Shown: positions 7,552 to 17,556 of the stretch, one piece after another
Numbering within the stretch: the stretch's first letter is position 1
Layout: every line of letters starts with the position of its first letter
NCBI GenBank assembly: GCA_004010275.1
Contig: RBWT01000055.1
Span: 1-45,064 of the forward strand
Source: Streptomyces huasconensis
Lineage (GTDB): Bacteria > Actinomycetota > Actinomycetes > Streptomycetales > Streptomycetaceae
Length of the DNA stretch: 45,064 bases
Reading direction: 5' to 3'
Position numbers and translations under genes: made by a program
The notes under the pieces: model-generated
Told to the model about the DNA's origin: nothing
What the model saw: the letters and a program-made list of their open reading frames with translations, nothing else
Database searches by the model: none

Positions 7552-8682
7552 ATGTCGGCACCGAACAAGTCGTACGACCCTGTTGAGGTCGAGGCACTGA
7601 AACCTGAAGAGATCGAGCGCATGCGGGACGAGGCGCTCGCCGCCTTCGCGGCCGCAGACTCCCTCGACGCGCTCCAGGAGGCCAAGGTCGCGCACACCGG
7701 CGGCACCTCGCCGCTGGCGCTCGCCAACCGCGAGATCGGCGCGCTGCCCCCGCAGGCCAAGGCCGAGGCGGGCAAGCGCGTCGGCATGGCGCGCGGCGCC
7801 GTGAACAAGGCGCTGGCCGCCCGCCAGGCCGAGCTGGAGGCCGAGCGCGACGCCCGTGTGCTGGTCGAGGAGGCGGTGGACGTCACCCTGCCGTACGACC
7901 GCACCGCCGCCGGCGCCCGGCACCCGCTGACCACGCTCATGGAGCGCGTCGCGGACGTCTTCGTCGCCATGGGGTACGAGGTCGCCGAGGGCCCCGAGGT
8001 CGAGGCGGAGTGGTTCAACTTCGACGCCCTGAACTTCACGCCCGACCACCCGGCCCGGCAGATGCAGGACACGTTCTTCGTCCAGGGCCCCGAGGGCAAG
8101 TCGGGCGACGAGTCCGGTGTCGTCCTGCGGACGCACACGTCCCCCGTGCAGGCCCGCGCGCTCCTCGAACGCCGCGAGCCGCCCGTCTACATCGTCTGCC
8201 CCGGCCGCGTGTACCGCACGGACGAGCTGGACGCGACGCACACCCCGGTCTTCCACCAGATCGAGCTGCTCGCCGTCGACGAGGGCCTGACCATGGCCGA
8301 CCTGAAGGGCACCCTCGACCACATGGTCCAGGCGCTCTTCGGCCCGGACATGAAGACGCGGCTGCGGCCGAACTACTTCCCGTTCACCGAGCCGTCCGCC
8401 GAGATGGACATGGTGTGCTACGTCTGCCGCGGCGAGTCCGTCGGCAACCCCGACCGCCCCTGCCGCACCTGCGGCAGCGAGGGCTGGATCGAGCTCGGCG
8501 GCTGCGGCATGGTCAACCCCAAGGTGCTGACCGCCTGCGGCGTCGACCCCCAGAAGTACAGCGGATTCGCCTTCGGGTTCGGCATCGAGCGGATGCTGAT
8601 GTTCCGCCACAACGTCGAAGACATGCGAGACATGGTCGAGGGTGACATCCGGTTCACCCGGCCGTTCGGGATGGAGATCTGA
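7552..8682 (+). CDS. pheS: Phenylalanyl-tRNA synthetase alpha subunit
   Basis: 376 residues. It is the catalytic half of the (alpha-beta)2 enzyme that charges tRNA-Phe. The N-terminal coiled coil (about residues 1-95) is followed by the class II core: GARHPLTTLMERVADVF, motif 2 around VYIVCPGRVYRTDELDATHTPVFHQ, YFPFTEPSAEMDM, and motif 3 GFGIERMLMF near residue 342. ATG at 7552 follows GGGAAGAG directly; an in-frame upstream extension is not conserved-looking. The stop overlaps the pheT start (TGATG), so the two are translationally coupled. The 169 bases upstream (7383-7551) hold the probable promoter, with TAGACT at 7451-7456 as a possible -10, but no clear T-box or leader peptide. Confidence 0.97.
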   Translation: MSAPNKSYDPVEVEALKPEEIERMRDEALAAFAAADSLDALQEAKVAHTGGTSPLALANREIGALPPQAKAEAGKRVGMARGAVNKALAARQAELEAERDARVLVEEAVDVTLPYDRTAAGARHPLTTLMERVADVFVAMGYEVAEGPEVEAEWFNFDALNFTPDHPARQMQDTFFVQGPEGKSGDESGVVLRTHTSPVQARALLERREPPVYIVCPGRVYRTDELDATHTPVFHQIELLAVDEGLTMADLKGTLDHMVQALFGPDMKTRLRPNYFPFTEPSAEMDMVCYVCRGESVGNPDRPCRTCGSEGWIELGGCGMVNPKVLTACGVDPQKYSGFAFGFGIERMLMFRHNVEDMRDMVEGDIRFTRPFGMEI

Positions 8683-11193
8683 TGCGGGTCCCGCTTTCCT
8701 GGCTGCGGGAGTACGTCGACCTCCCCGCCACCGAGACCGGCCGTGACGTGCAGGCCAAGCTGATCGAGGTCGGCCTCGAGGTCGAGACCGTCGAGCAGCT
8801 CGGCACCGGCCTCAAGGGCCCGCTCGTCGTGGGCAAGGTCCTCACCATCGAGGAGCTGGAGGGCTTCAAGAAGCCCATCCGCTTCTGCACCGTCGACGTC
8901 GGCACCGCCAACGGCACCGGCGAGCCGCAGGAGATCGTCTGCGGCGCCCGGAACTTCGCCGTCGGCGACAAGGTCGTCGTGGTCCTGCCCGGCGCCGTCC
9001 TGCCCGGCGACTTCGCGATCGCCGCCCGCAAGACGTACGGCAAGACCTCGCACGGCATGATCTGCTCCGGCGACGAGCTGGGCATGGGCGACGACGGCAG
9101 CGGGGGCATCATCGTGCTGCCGCCCGAGCACGAGGTCGGCACCGACGCCATCGAGCTGCTCGAACTGGTCGACGAGGTCCTGGACATCGCCGTCACGCCC
9201 GACCGGGGCTACGCCCTGTCGATGCGCGGCGTCGCCCGCGAGACCGCCATCGCGTACGGCCTGCCGCTGCGCGACCCGGCGCTCCTGGACGTGCCCGCGC
9301 CGAACTCCTTCGGCTACCCCGTCCAGATCGGCGACCCGCTCGGCTGCGACCGCTTCACCGCCCGCACCGTCACCGGCCTGCGCCCCGAGGCCCGCTCGCC
9401 GATCTGGCTCAAGCGGCGCCTGCAGAAGGCCGGGATGCGCCCCATCTCGCTCACCGTCGACGTCGCGAACTACGTGATGCTGGAGCTGGGCCAGCCCCTG
9501 CACACGTACGACCGCTCCCGCATCCAGGGGACGATCGGCGTGCGCCGGGCCGAGCAGGGCGAGAAGTTCACGACGCTCGACGGCGTGCAGCGCGTCCTCG
9601 ACGCCGAGGACCTGGTGATCACCGACGAGCGCGGGCCCATCGGCCTCGCGGGCGTCATGGGCGGCGCCAACACCGAGATCGCCGACCACGACGCCGAGGG
9701 CGGCACCACGGACGTCGTGATCGAGGCCGCGCACTTCGACGCCCTGTCCGTCGCGCGCCACGCGCGCCGCCACAAGCTGGGCTCCGAGGCCGCCAAGCGC
9801 TACGAGCGCGGCGTCGACCCGCAGGCCACGTCGGCCGCCGCGCAGCGCACCGTCGACCTGCTGGTGCTGCTCGCGGGCGGCACCGCCGAGACCGGCGTCA
9901 CGGAGATCATCGCCCCCACCGCGCCGCGCACGATCACCATGCCCGCCGACCACCCCGACCAGGTCGCCGGTGTCACCTACGGCCGCGAGACCGTCGTACG
10001 CCGCCTCCAGCAGGTCGGCTGCGACGTGTACGGTCAGGACGACCTGACCGTCACCGTGCCGTCGTGGCGCCCCGACCTCGCGGAGCCGAACGACCTCGCC
10101 GAAGAGGTCATCCGCCTCGAGGGGTACGAGAACCTCCCCTCGACCCTGCCGAAGCCCCCCCGCGGGCCGCGGCCTCACCGAGCCGGCAGCGACTGCACCG
10201 CCGCGTCGGGCGCGCGCTGGCCGGCGCCGGATACGTGGAGGCGCTGAGCTACCCCTTCATCGGGGAGAACGTCTTCGACCAGCTCGGCCTGGAGGCGGAC
10301 GACCCGAACCGCCGCGTGGTCAAGCTCGTCAACCCGCTCTCCGACGAGGAGCCCGCCCTCCGTACGACGCTGCTGCCGGGGCTGCTCGCCGCGCTCCGCC
10401 GCAACGACGGGCGGGGCAGCCACGACCTGGCGCTCTTCGAGACGGGGCTCGTGTTCCACCCGCAGGACGAGCTGAAGGTCGCGGTGCGGCTGCCCGTCGA
10501 CCGGCGGCCCACCGACGAGGAGATCGCCTCCCTCACCGAGGCGCTGCCCGTCCAGCCCCGGCACGCCGCCGTCGTCCTCGGCGGCGCCCGGGAGCAGGCC
10601 GGCTGGTGGGGCAAGGGCCGCCCGGCCGACTGGGCGGACGCCGTCGAGGCGGCGCGCACCCTCGCCCGCGAGGCCGGTGCCGAGCTGATCGTCGACCAGG
10701 GGCAGTACGGCCCCTGGCACCCGGGCCGCTGCGCGGAGCTGAAGGTCGTCGTCGACTCGACTTCGTCTCCGTCGGCCACGCCGGTGAGCTGCACCCGCGC
10801 GTCGTCAAGGCGCTCGGCCTGCCCGCCCGCACCTGCGCCATGGAGGTCGACCTGGACCGCCTGGCGCGGGCCGGCGAGGGCACGCTGCGCGCGCCGCGCA
10901 TCTCCGCCTTCCCGGTGGCCACGCAGGACGTCGCGCTGATCGTCGACAAGGAGGTGCCGGCCGCCGTGGTCGAGTACTACCTGACCGGCGGCGCGGGCGA
11001 CCTCCTGGAGTCCATCCGGCTGTTTGACGTCTTCGAGGGCGAACAGATCGGCGAGGGCAAGAAGTCCCTGGCGTACGCGCTGCGCTTCCGCGCGCCCGAC
11101 CGCACGCTGACGGTCGACGAGGCGTCGGCGGCCCGTGACGCGGCCGTCGCCCTGGCGGCCGAGCGCACGGGCGCGGTGCTCCGCGGAGCGTAG
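8682..11193 (+). CDS. pheT: Phenylalanyl-tRNA synthetase beta subunit (frameshifted in this sequence)
   Basis: About 836 residues, the normal length. It carries tRNA binding, architecture and Tyr editing. N-terminus RVPLSWLREYVDLP; EMAP-II-like OB domain at about 40-150; B3/4 editing domain with RFTARTVTGLRPEARSP and SLTVDVANYVMLELGQPLH; B5 domain with TVPSWRPDLAEPNDLAEEVIR; catalytic-like core with LSYPFIGENVFDQLG and RNDGRGSHDLALFETGLVF. The C-terminal anticodon-binding (FDX-ACB) domain is FPVATQDVALIVD to the end. Three indels: one surplus C near 10156-10162 (seven C where six fit), one surplus C near 10182, one missing C near 10755. The gene is essential, so these are taken as sequence errors. 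A terminator hairpin follows. Confidence 0.93.
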
Positions 11194-11235
11194 TCACCGC
11201 CGGTAGGCGACGCCCGGCGCACCATGGGGCGCGAA

Positions 11236-11269
11236 GAGGGGCTCATCCGGATCGCCGGGTGAGCCCCTC
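11236..11269 (+). terminator. Hairpin terminator after pheT
   Basis: GAGGGGCTCATCC 11236-11248 pairs with GGGTGAGCCCCTC 11257-11269 (13 bp with one G-U). There is no T-run, as is usual for terminators in this genus. Confidence 0.8.
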
Positions 11270-11386
11270 ACTCGTTGGGGTGACAAAGGGCATCACCCTG
11301 GCCCGATCGGGTCACTCGGTCGACAGAATCATTCCGGCCGTAGAGGTCGGTCTGCGCGCCGCACGGGGCTGAGGGGGGCCGACAGC

Positions 11387-12552
11387 ATGATCCGTATCAG
11401 GGCTGGGGCTCCCCGCGCGATGATGTCGCGGGCGAGAGCCGGGGCCAGGGGAGCACGAGCGCGTGGTAAGGGCCCGCGTGGCCCCGCGAGAGACTCCCGG
11501 CTGCCCTGCGGGGGCAGCCGTCGTCGCTTCCGGCGGGTGCTCTCGCTGGGCCTGCCCACGGTGTGGGGCGCCGTCGCCATCACGTTCAAACTGGCCTGTC
11601 CGCTCGCCCAGCAGGACGGCATGGGGGCGCGGATCGTCAGCAGCGCCGTCTTCTTCGTCGTCGGCACCGGGCTCGTCGTGCACGTCCACCGGACCCTGCT
11701 GCGGGAGCTGCGCCAGGTCCGCAAGGTCGCCGCGCCGCGCAGAACGTGCTGCTGAGACCGCTGCCGCCCCGCGTCGAAGGGCTCGCGCTCGCCGCCGGCC
11801 GGGTCTCGGCGTCGCGGGGCGCCTGTGTCGGCGGCGATCTGTACGAGGTCGCCGCCACCGACCACGGCGTGCGCGTCGTCATGGGGGATGTCCGCGGGCA
11901 CGGCCTCGGCGTCATCGGGACCGTCGCCGCCGTCCTCGGCAGCTTCCGCGAGGCCGCCCACGACGAGCCCGAACTCCCGACGGTCATGCGCCGGTTGGAG
12001 CGGGCCCTCGGGCGGCACCTGCGGGAGCGTTCGTACGCCGAACAGCCCGTGAGCGGCAGAGCGGCACAGGACGGCGCGCTGGCCGAGGAGTTCGTCACCG
12101 TCCTGCTCCTGGAGATCGGCGAGGACGGCGAGCTGCTGGCCATCAACTGCGGCCACCCCTGGCCGTACCTGCTCACCCGGCAGGCCCGGCCGCTGGCGGA
12201 CGCCGAACCGCTGCCTCCGCTCGGTCTCTTCCCGCTCCCCGGCGAACTGCCCGTGGTGCACTGCGGGTGGCTGCTGCCGGGCGAGTCGCTCGTCCTGCAC
12301 ACGGACGGCATGGAGGACGCCCGCGACGCGGCGGGCGCGTTCTTCCCGCTCCAGGCCGCCCTCACCGAGGCGGCGCGGGCCCGGCCGGCCTCCCCGCAGG
12401 ACCTCATCGACGCGGTCTATGCCGAATTCCTGCGCCACGCGGGCCAGTTGCCGTCCGACGACGCGGCGCTGCTCGTCCTGCGCAACGACCGCGAGCAGGC
12501 CCGCACCCGGCAGCAGGAGCCCGAGCGGCCCATCACCCGCACCATGAGCTGA
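11387..12552 (+). CDS. Membrane-associated SpoIIE/PP2C-type serine phosphatase (one frameshift)
   Basis: About 388 residues. A basic N-terminus is followed by two membrane helices (about residues 48-65 and 78-98) and a short linker helix RTLLRELRQVRKVA. The PP2C-type SpoIIE domain has the metal-binding GGDLYEVAATDHGVRVVMGDVRGHGL, then FVTVLLLEIGEDGELLAINCGHPWPYLL, LVLHTDGMEDARD, and SDDAALLVLRND at the end. Such RsbU-like phosphatases usually act on anti-sigma-factor antagonists; no antagonist or anti-sigma gene lies nearby. ATG at 11387 follows GAGGGGGG. One base is missing (or two gained) near 11740, between the linker and the catalytic domain. It stands alone between two intergenic gaps. 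Confidence 0.85.
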
Positions 12553-12680
12553 GCGTCCGGTGGGACGGAGCGAGCCGCGCGCCGTCCGCCCCGCCATGGA
12601 GTTGTCGGGCAGACGACGGGACGGACGGCGCCAGGAGGGGCCGCCGCACTGTATTGAGGGGGGAGCCGGCGACCCACCGG

Positions 12681-12698
12681 CCTCATCGACTGATGAGG
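12681..12698. promoter_or_regulatory. Short perfect hairpin downstream of the phosphatase gene
   Basis: CCTCATC 12681-12687 and GATGAGG 12692-12698 with a four-base loop. It could be a weak terminator for the phosphatase gene or a protein site. The rest of 12553-12827 holds only the palindrome at 12765 and the promoter area of the next gene. Confidence 0.35.
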
Positions 12699-12764
12699 TC
12701 CCTCAGTCAAGCGGCCCCACACGGGACGCGGCAGAGCGCACACCCCCCGGATTCGGGCACTCCG

Positions 12765-12781
12765 TTCACACCCCGTGTGAA
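12765..12781. promoter_or_regulatory. Palindrome TTCACAC-CCC-GTGTGAA upstream of the HTH/TPR regulator, candidate operator
   Basis: Perfect 7-bp arms around CCC, 46 bases before the regulator start and just upstream of a TACCCT (12793-12798) that could be a -10 box. Fourteen of fifteen core bases recur at 15191-15206. Autoregulation by the adjacent HTH protein is inference. Confidence 0.45.
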
Positions 12782-12827
12782 GGCGCCTCCACTACCCTGA
12801 ACAGCACCGAGCCACCGGAGGGCATCC

Positions 12828-14175
12828 ATGCAGCCCAACACCTTGCTCGACGCGATCCTCGACGAAGCGGGCATCTCGCACGCGGGACTCGCCGCCCACG
12901 TGAACCAGGCCGGGAAGTCCAGGGGCCTCGCGTTGCGCTACGAACACACCGCCGTCTCCCGCTGGCTGAAGGGCCAGCGCCCGCGCGGCCAGGTCCCGGA
13001 CCTGATCTGCGAGGTACTCGCCGCCCGGCTCCAGCGGCCCGTCACCCTCGACGACATCGGCCTCGGCGTCCCCGGTGTCCCCGCCGCCCCCGCGGGATCG
13101 GCGACGTGCACGCTCTCCGGCTTCGTGGAGCGCGCCACCGCGCTGTGGCGCTCGGACGAACAGCAGCGCCCCCACCTGCTCGGTGCGCCCGCGGTCACCG
13201 GCACCCCCGCGGTGATGCCGGTCTGGGAGTGGGAGAACCGCCCGAGGACGTCGACGTCTCCCGCGGCGGACGCCACCCCGTCAGCACGGCCGACATCGAG
13301 ATGATGCGCGCGGCCCGAGCCCACTACGAGCAGATGTACCGCAAGACCGGTGGCGTCGCGACCCGCACCCGCATCGTCGGCTTCCTCAACGCGGAGGCCG
13401 CGCCCCTGCTGCGGGGCAGCTACACCGACGAGATGGGCCGCCAACTGCACCGCTCCACGGGCGGGTTGGTGGCCATAGCGGGCATCTGCGCCTACGACTC
13501 CGACGCGCACGGCCTCGCCCAGCGCTACTTCCACCAGGCCCTGCGGCTGGCGAAGGCCAGCGGCGACCGGGGGCTCGGGGCGTACGTCATCGCGCTGCTG
13601 GTCAACCAGTCGCTGTTCATGCGGGAGTACCGCCAGGCCGTGGCGTTCGCCGAGGCGGCGCTGCGGGCCGCGGGCCGCGACCTCACCCCGGCGCTGGCGT
13701 CCGACCTGTACGCGATGCAGGCCAAGGCGTACGCGCACCTGGGCGACGGCCGGAGCGCCCTGTCGTGCATCCGGCGCGCGGAGGCCGCCGCCGACCGCAT
13801 CCTGCGGGGCCGCGAGCCGGACGAGACGGGTTATGTCCAGCCGGGGCTGGTCAACGTCCAGGTGGCCGAGGCCCTGCTCAGCCTCGGTGACCTGGTCAGC
13901 GCCCGGGAGCATGCCGCCGCGGCCGTCGACACGCCGGCCCATGACCGGGGCCGCGTCCACCGCCTCGCCATGCTCAGCCAGATCGAACTGCGCCAGGGCA
14001 ACACCGACGAGGCGGTGGCCACCGCGGTGGAGATGGCCCAGCAGGCGCGGGGGATGGAGTCCCAGCGGCTGCGGGACCGGCTGCGCGCGGTGCGCGAGCA
14101 CCTGGTGCGCAGCGACTGCGCGGGCACGGCGAGGCGGCCGAACTCATCGACGGGGCGTTGCGCGTCCCGCTCTGA
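12828..14175 (+). CDS. HTH transcriptional regulator with TPR-like repeats (NsdA-like family), two frameshifts
   Basis: About 449 residues. The N-terminal helix-turn-helix domain (residues 1-85) has LLDAILDEAGISHAGLAAHVN and YEHTAVSRWLKGQRPRGQVP. A linker carries a conserved-looking PVWEWENPPEDVDVSRGG segment. A long all-helical TPR-like region follows (RAARAHYEQMYRKTGG, ALRLAKASGDRGLGAYVIAL, YRQAVAFAEAALRAAG, ALSCIRRAEAAADRIL, MLSQIELRQGNTDEAV). Streptomyces have many such XRE/TPR proteins; NsdA is a known negative regulator of development with this layout. Missing single bases near 13232 and near 14121 shift the frame; the corrected protein ends ELIDGALRVPL at 14175. ATG at 12828 follows GGAGGG. 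A palindrome upstream may be its operator. The specific role is unknown. Confidence 0.8.
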
Positions 14176-14268
14176 TCCCTGGCGCCCCATGACGCCCCCT
14201 GGCGCCCACTGCTCTGCGGTTCTCCCTGCTGCGATATTGCCGTCAACTCGGCGAAAGGTGGCAGAACC

Positions 14269-14811
14269 GTGCAGTGGACGAAACAGAGCGAACAAACTGT
14301 GTATGGAAACAGGTGGTTCACGGTCAATCTCGCAGATGTCGAGCTGCCCGACGGCCGGCATCTGGACCACTTCCTCATACGGATGCGGCCCGTGGCCGTG
14401 GCCACCGTCGTCAACGACGCCAACGAAGTGCTGCTGCTGTGGCGGCACCGCTTCATCACCGACAGCTGGGGCTGGGAACTCGCGGCGGGCGTCGTCGAGG
14501 ACGGCGAGGACATCGCGTACGCGGCGGCCCGCGAGATGGAGGAGGAGACCGGCTGGCGGCCGGGCCCGCTGCGGCACCTGATGAGCGTCGAGCCCTCGAA
14601 CGGGCTCACCGACGCCCGGCACCACATCTACTGGTCCGACGAAGGGACCTATGTGGGCCATCCCGAGGACGATTTCGAGTCGGACCGCCGTGAGTGGGTC
14701 CCGCTCAAGCTCGTCCCCGACATGGTGGCCCGCGGCGAGGTCCCGGCCGCCAACATGGCCGCGGCGCTGCTCCTCCTGCACCATCTGCGCCTCGGCCAGG
14801 ACGCGCGCTAG
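14269..14811 (+). CDS. Nudix hydrolase
   Basis: 180 residues. It hydrolyses a nucleoside diphosphate linked to another group. The full Nudix box is at residues 74-96: G(x5)E(x7)REMEEETGW, with the metal-binding glutamates present. The N-terminal strand-rich part MQWTKQSEQTVYGNRWFTVN and LVPDMVARGEVPAANMAAALLLL resemble ADP-ribose pyrophosphatase-like members. The start is GTG at 14269; AAAGG lies upstream. It begins 93 bases after the HTH/TPR regulator and converges with a small membrane-protein gene. The substrate cannot be deduced. Confidence 0.9.
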   Translation: MQWTKQSEQTVYGNRWFTVNLADVELPDGRHLDHFLIRMRPVAVATVVNDANEVLLLWRHRFITDSWGWELAAGVVEDGEDIAYAAAREMEEETGWRPGPLRHLMSVEPSNGLTDARHHIYWSDEGTYVGHPEDDFESDRREWVPLKLVPDMVARGEVPAANMAAALLLLHHLRLGQDAR

Positions 14812-14822
14812 CCGTGCGGTGG

Positions 14823-15080
14823 TCAGTGGCCGAGGGCCTGCCAGACCGCCACGGCGAGCGCCGCGACCGTCGCGAGAGCGACGATCGTGGGGAGCGGCCA
14901 GCGCGTGTGTTCCAGGGCGGTGACCCGGGATTGCAGGGCCTCCACGTTCTTGGCGGTCTGCTGGTCGTGCTGCGTCAGCAACGCCAGCCGTCCGTCGACG
15001 CGGGCGAGGCCCACGTCCAGGCTGCGGCGTAACTCCGCGAGTTCTTCCGGGACCACGGCACGCTCGCCATCGGTGGTCAC
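14823..15080 (-). CDS. Small coiled-coil protein with C-terminal membrane anchor
   Basis: 85 residues. Residues 8-60 are helical with heptad-like spacing (VVPEELAELRRSLDVGLARVDGRLALL, then AKNVEALQSRVTALEHT). A single membrane helix closes the protein (PTIVALATVAALAVAVWQALGH). The GTG at 15080 is chosen because AGAGAGGAG lies eight bases upstream; a longer reading from 15125 would begin before that site. It ends 11 bases from the convergent Nudix gene. The family is widespread in Streptomyces with no assigned function. A palindrome like that of the HTH/TPR regulator lies 110 bases upstream. Confidence 0.75.
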   Translation of the reverse strand: MTTDGERAVVPEELAELRRSLDVGLARVDGRLALLTQHDQQTAKNVEALQSRVTALEHTRWPLPTIVALATVAALAVAVWQALGH

Positions 15081-15190
15081 GAGTCCACTCCTCTCTGTAG
15101 TGGCGCGTCCCCCCTTCTTCCGCACGGGAAGTCAACTCGCGTGACGGACTGGGCGGGAGAGTGTGCGATGGGCATATGCGAGCCCACCGC

Positions 15191-15206
15191 GCACACGGTG
15201 TGTGAA
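15191..15206. promoter_or_regulatory. Second copy of the TTCACAC-N-CCGTGTG palindrome
   Basis: On the minus strand this reads TTCACACACCGTGTGC, differing at one base in fifteen from 12765-12779. It lies upstream of the small membrane-protein gene. A half site TTCACAC follows at 15255-15261. Candidate site for the nearby HTH/TPR regulator. Confidence 0.4.
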
Positions 15207-15213
15207 CGCCGCG

Positions 15214-15241
15214 GGCCCGGCACTCGAAGGAGTGCCGGGCC
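15214..15241 (-). terminator. Terminator hairpin after the 3-hydroxyacyl-CoA dehydrogenase gene
   Basis: GGCCCGGCACTC 15214-15225 and GAGTGCCGGGCC 15230-15241 form a perfect 12-bp stem with a GAAG loop, 28 bases past the stop of the minus-strand dehydrogenase gene. Confidence 0.85.
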
Positions 15242-15268
15242 GTCACCACAGAGGGTTCACACGGGGCG

Positions 15269-16129
15269 TCAGGCGTACGTGTAGAAGCCCGAGCCGGTCT
15301 TCCGGCCGAGGCGGCCCGCGTCCACCATGCGCTGGAGCAGCGGGGGCGCGGCGTACAGCGGCTCCTTGTACTCGGCGTACATGGAGTCGGCGACCGAGGC
15401 GACCGTGTCCAGACCGATCAGGTCGGCGAGCTTGAGCGGGCCCATCGGGTGGGCGCAGCCCATCTCCATGCCGTTGTCGATGTCCTCGCGGCTCGCGATG
15501 CCCGACTCGAACATCCGGATCGCGGAGAGGAGGTACGGGATGAGCAGCGCGTTGACCACGAAGCCCGAGCGGTCCTGGGCGCGGATCGCGTGCTTGCCGA
15601 GGACCTTCTCGACCATGACCTGCGCCCGGCTGATGGTGCCCTCGGACGTGGTAAGCGCCGGGATCAGCTCGACGAGCTGCTGCACGGGCGCCGGGTTGAA
15701 GAAGTGGATGCCGATGACCTGGTCCGGCCGCGAGGTCGCGACGGCCAGCTTCACCAGCGGGATGGAGGAGGTGTTCGAGGCGAGGATCGCGTCCTGCCGG
15801 GTCACCACCTGGTCGAGCACCTGGAAGATCTCGGTCTTGACCTGCTCGTTCTCCACCACGGCCTCGATGACGAGGTCACGGTCGGCGAACTCGCCGAGGT
15901 CGGTGGTGAAGCTCAGCCGGTCCAGCGCCGCGTCCCGCTCCTCGTCGGAGATCTTGCCGCGCTCGGCCGCCTTGGAGAGCGAGTTGTACAGCCGCGTGCG
16001 GCCGATCTCCAGGGCCTCGCCGGTGGTCTCCGCGACCTTCACATCCAGTCCGGAGCGGGCGCAGACCTCTGCGATTCCGGCGCCCATCTGGCCACAGCCC
16101 ACCACTCCGACGCGTGCGATATCGGTCAT
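15269..16129 (-). CDS. 3-hydroxybutyryl-CoA (3-hydroxyacyl-CoA) dehydrogenase
   Basis: 286 residues, the standard length of the short Hbd/FadB2 enzymes. It oxidises 3-hydroxyacyl-CoA with NAD(P), or the reverse, in fatty-acid and butyrate-type metabolism. Rossmann motif VGVVGCGQMGAGIAEVCARSG at the N-terminus. Catalytic region LASNTSSIPLVKLA, then IGIHFFNPAPVQQLVELI holding the His, and Glu following shortly. The C-terminal dimerisation domain has DRSGFVVNALLIPYLLSAIRM and GMEMGCAHPMGPLKLADLIGLD, ending RKTGSGFYTYA. ATG at 16129 fits family N-termini; a GTG at 16141 with GAAAGG upstream is the alternative. Monocistronic by its terminator. No frameshift. Confidence 0.92.
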   Translation of the reverse strand: MTDIARVGVVGCGQMGAGIAEVCARSGLDVKVAETTGEALEIGRTRLYNSLSKAAERGKISDEERDAALDRLSFTTDLGEFADRDLVIEAVVENEQVKTEIFQVLDQVVTRQDAILASNTSSIPLVKLAVATSRPDQVIGIHFFNPAPVQQLVELIPALTTSEGTISRAQVMVEKVLGKHAIRAQDRSGFVVNALLIPYLLSAIRMFESGIASREDIDNGMEMGCAHPMGPLKLADLIGLDTVASVADSMYAEYKEPLYAAPPLLQRMVDAGRLGRKTGSGFYTYA

Positions 16130-16308
16130 GGAGTCGGTCACCTCGTGCCTTTCGCTGATCAATGGGGCCGGCAGGTCCCCCGTATGGATGGTGCCTGCCT
16201 CGGCCGTGAACGTTACTCCGCAACTGAGGGTCCATGGCGTGCCGGGTCGGGCATGCTGGCCGCAACCCGGCGAAAGGTGCCGGACACAGCGAGCTCAGGG
16301 GCGTACAG

Positions 16309-17543
16309 ATGAGGCGTATGTCACGTCGGGGTTTCTCGGTGGTGGCCGCGGCGACGATCGCGGGCCTGGCGACGGCGGGGGACGCGATGGCGGCCCCCGA
16401 CCGGCGTCGGAAGAAGGAGCGGGAGCTGCGCGCCATGTGGCTGGCGACCGTCGTCAACCGCGACTGGCCCTCCAAACCGGGCCTGACCGCGCAGCAGCAG
16501 CGGAGCGAGTTGCTGGCGTTTCTCGACTCGGCGGTGAACCGCAGACTGAACGCGGTGGTCTTCCAGGTGCGGCCCACCGCGACGCCCTGTGGCCCTCGCC
16601 GCACGAGCCGTGGTCGGAGTACCTCACCGGGACGCAGGGCAAGAACCCGGGCTGGGACCCGCTGGGCACCGCGGTGAGGGAGGCGCACCGCAGAGGCCTG
16701 GAGCTGCACGCGTGGTTCAACCCCTTCCGCATCGCGAACCACACCGACCCCTCGCGGCTGGTGGCCACGCACCCCGCGCGCGTGCACCCCGACTGGGTGG
16801 TGCCCTACGGCGGGAAGCTGTACTACAACCCGGGCCTGCCCGAGGTGCGCCGCTTCGTGCAGGACGCGATGCTCGACGCGGTCCGCCGCTATCCGCTGGA
16901 CGCGGTGCACTGGGACGACTACTTCTACCCGTACCCCGTCGCGGGCCAGACCTTCGACGACGACGCCGCCTTCGCCCGCCACGGCGGCGGCTTCACGGAC
17001 CGCGCCTCCTGGCGCCGGGACAACATCGACCGGCTGGTGCGCGAGATGTCCGGCCGGATCAAGAAGACCCGGCCGCGCACCCAGTTCGGCATCAGCCCCT
17101 TCGCGGTCTGGCGCAACAAGGCGACCGACCCGACGGGTTCGGACACCCGGGCGGGCGTGCAGACGTACGACGATCTGTACGCGGACACGCGCGGCTGGGT
17201 GACGAGGGGCTGGCTCGACTACATCGTCCCGCAGGTGTACTGGAACATCGGCTTCCCCGCGGCGGACTACGCCAAGCTGGTCCCGTGGTGGAGCGATGTC
17301 GTACGCGGCACGGGCGTGCGCCTGTACATCGGCGAGGCCCTCTACAAGGCCGGTGACCCGGCGCAGCCCGCCGCCTGGCAGGACCCGGCGGAGCTGTCCC
17401 GCCACCTCACCTACGCCGAGGGCTTCAGCGAGGTGCGCGGGCACATCTACTTCTCCGCCAAGGAGGTCGGCGCCGACAAGATCGGCGCGATGGCGCGGGT
17501 GGTCGCCGACCACTACCAGGAACCGGCGAGGCCGCCGCGCTGA
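16309..17543 (+). CDS. Secreted DUF187 / GHL10 family glycoside-hydrolase-like protein (one frameshift)
   Basis: About 411 residues. Twin-arginine-type signal: MRRMSRRGFSVVAAATIAG with cleavage near AMAAPD. The domain begins ELRAMWLATVVNRDWPSKPG and continues with FQVRPTADALWPSPHEPWSEYLTG and LGTAVREAHRRGLELHAWFNPF. It then has LDAVHWDDYFYPYP and QFGISPFAVWRN, ending near YIVPQVYWNIGF. These are signatures of the glycosyl-hydrolase-like 10 family (YngK), whose members probably act on cell-wall or other polysaccharides. One G is missing near 16581 (gcgacgcc, expected gcggacgcc). ATG at 16309 follows CAGGGG. Divergent from the dehydrogenase; the 179-base gap has no clear operator. Substrate unknown. 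Confidence 0.87.
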
Positions 17544-17556
17544 CGGCCGCGCAGAC

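Noticed and set aside
12560..14581. Open frame spanning the HTH/TPR regulator and the Nudix gene.
   Set aside because: It holds the middle of the regulator between two indels; both ends are out-of-frame readings.
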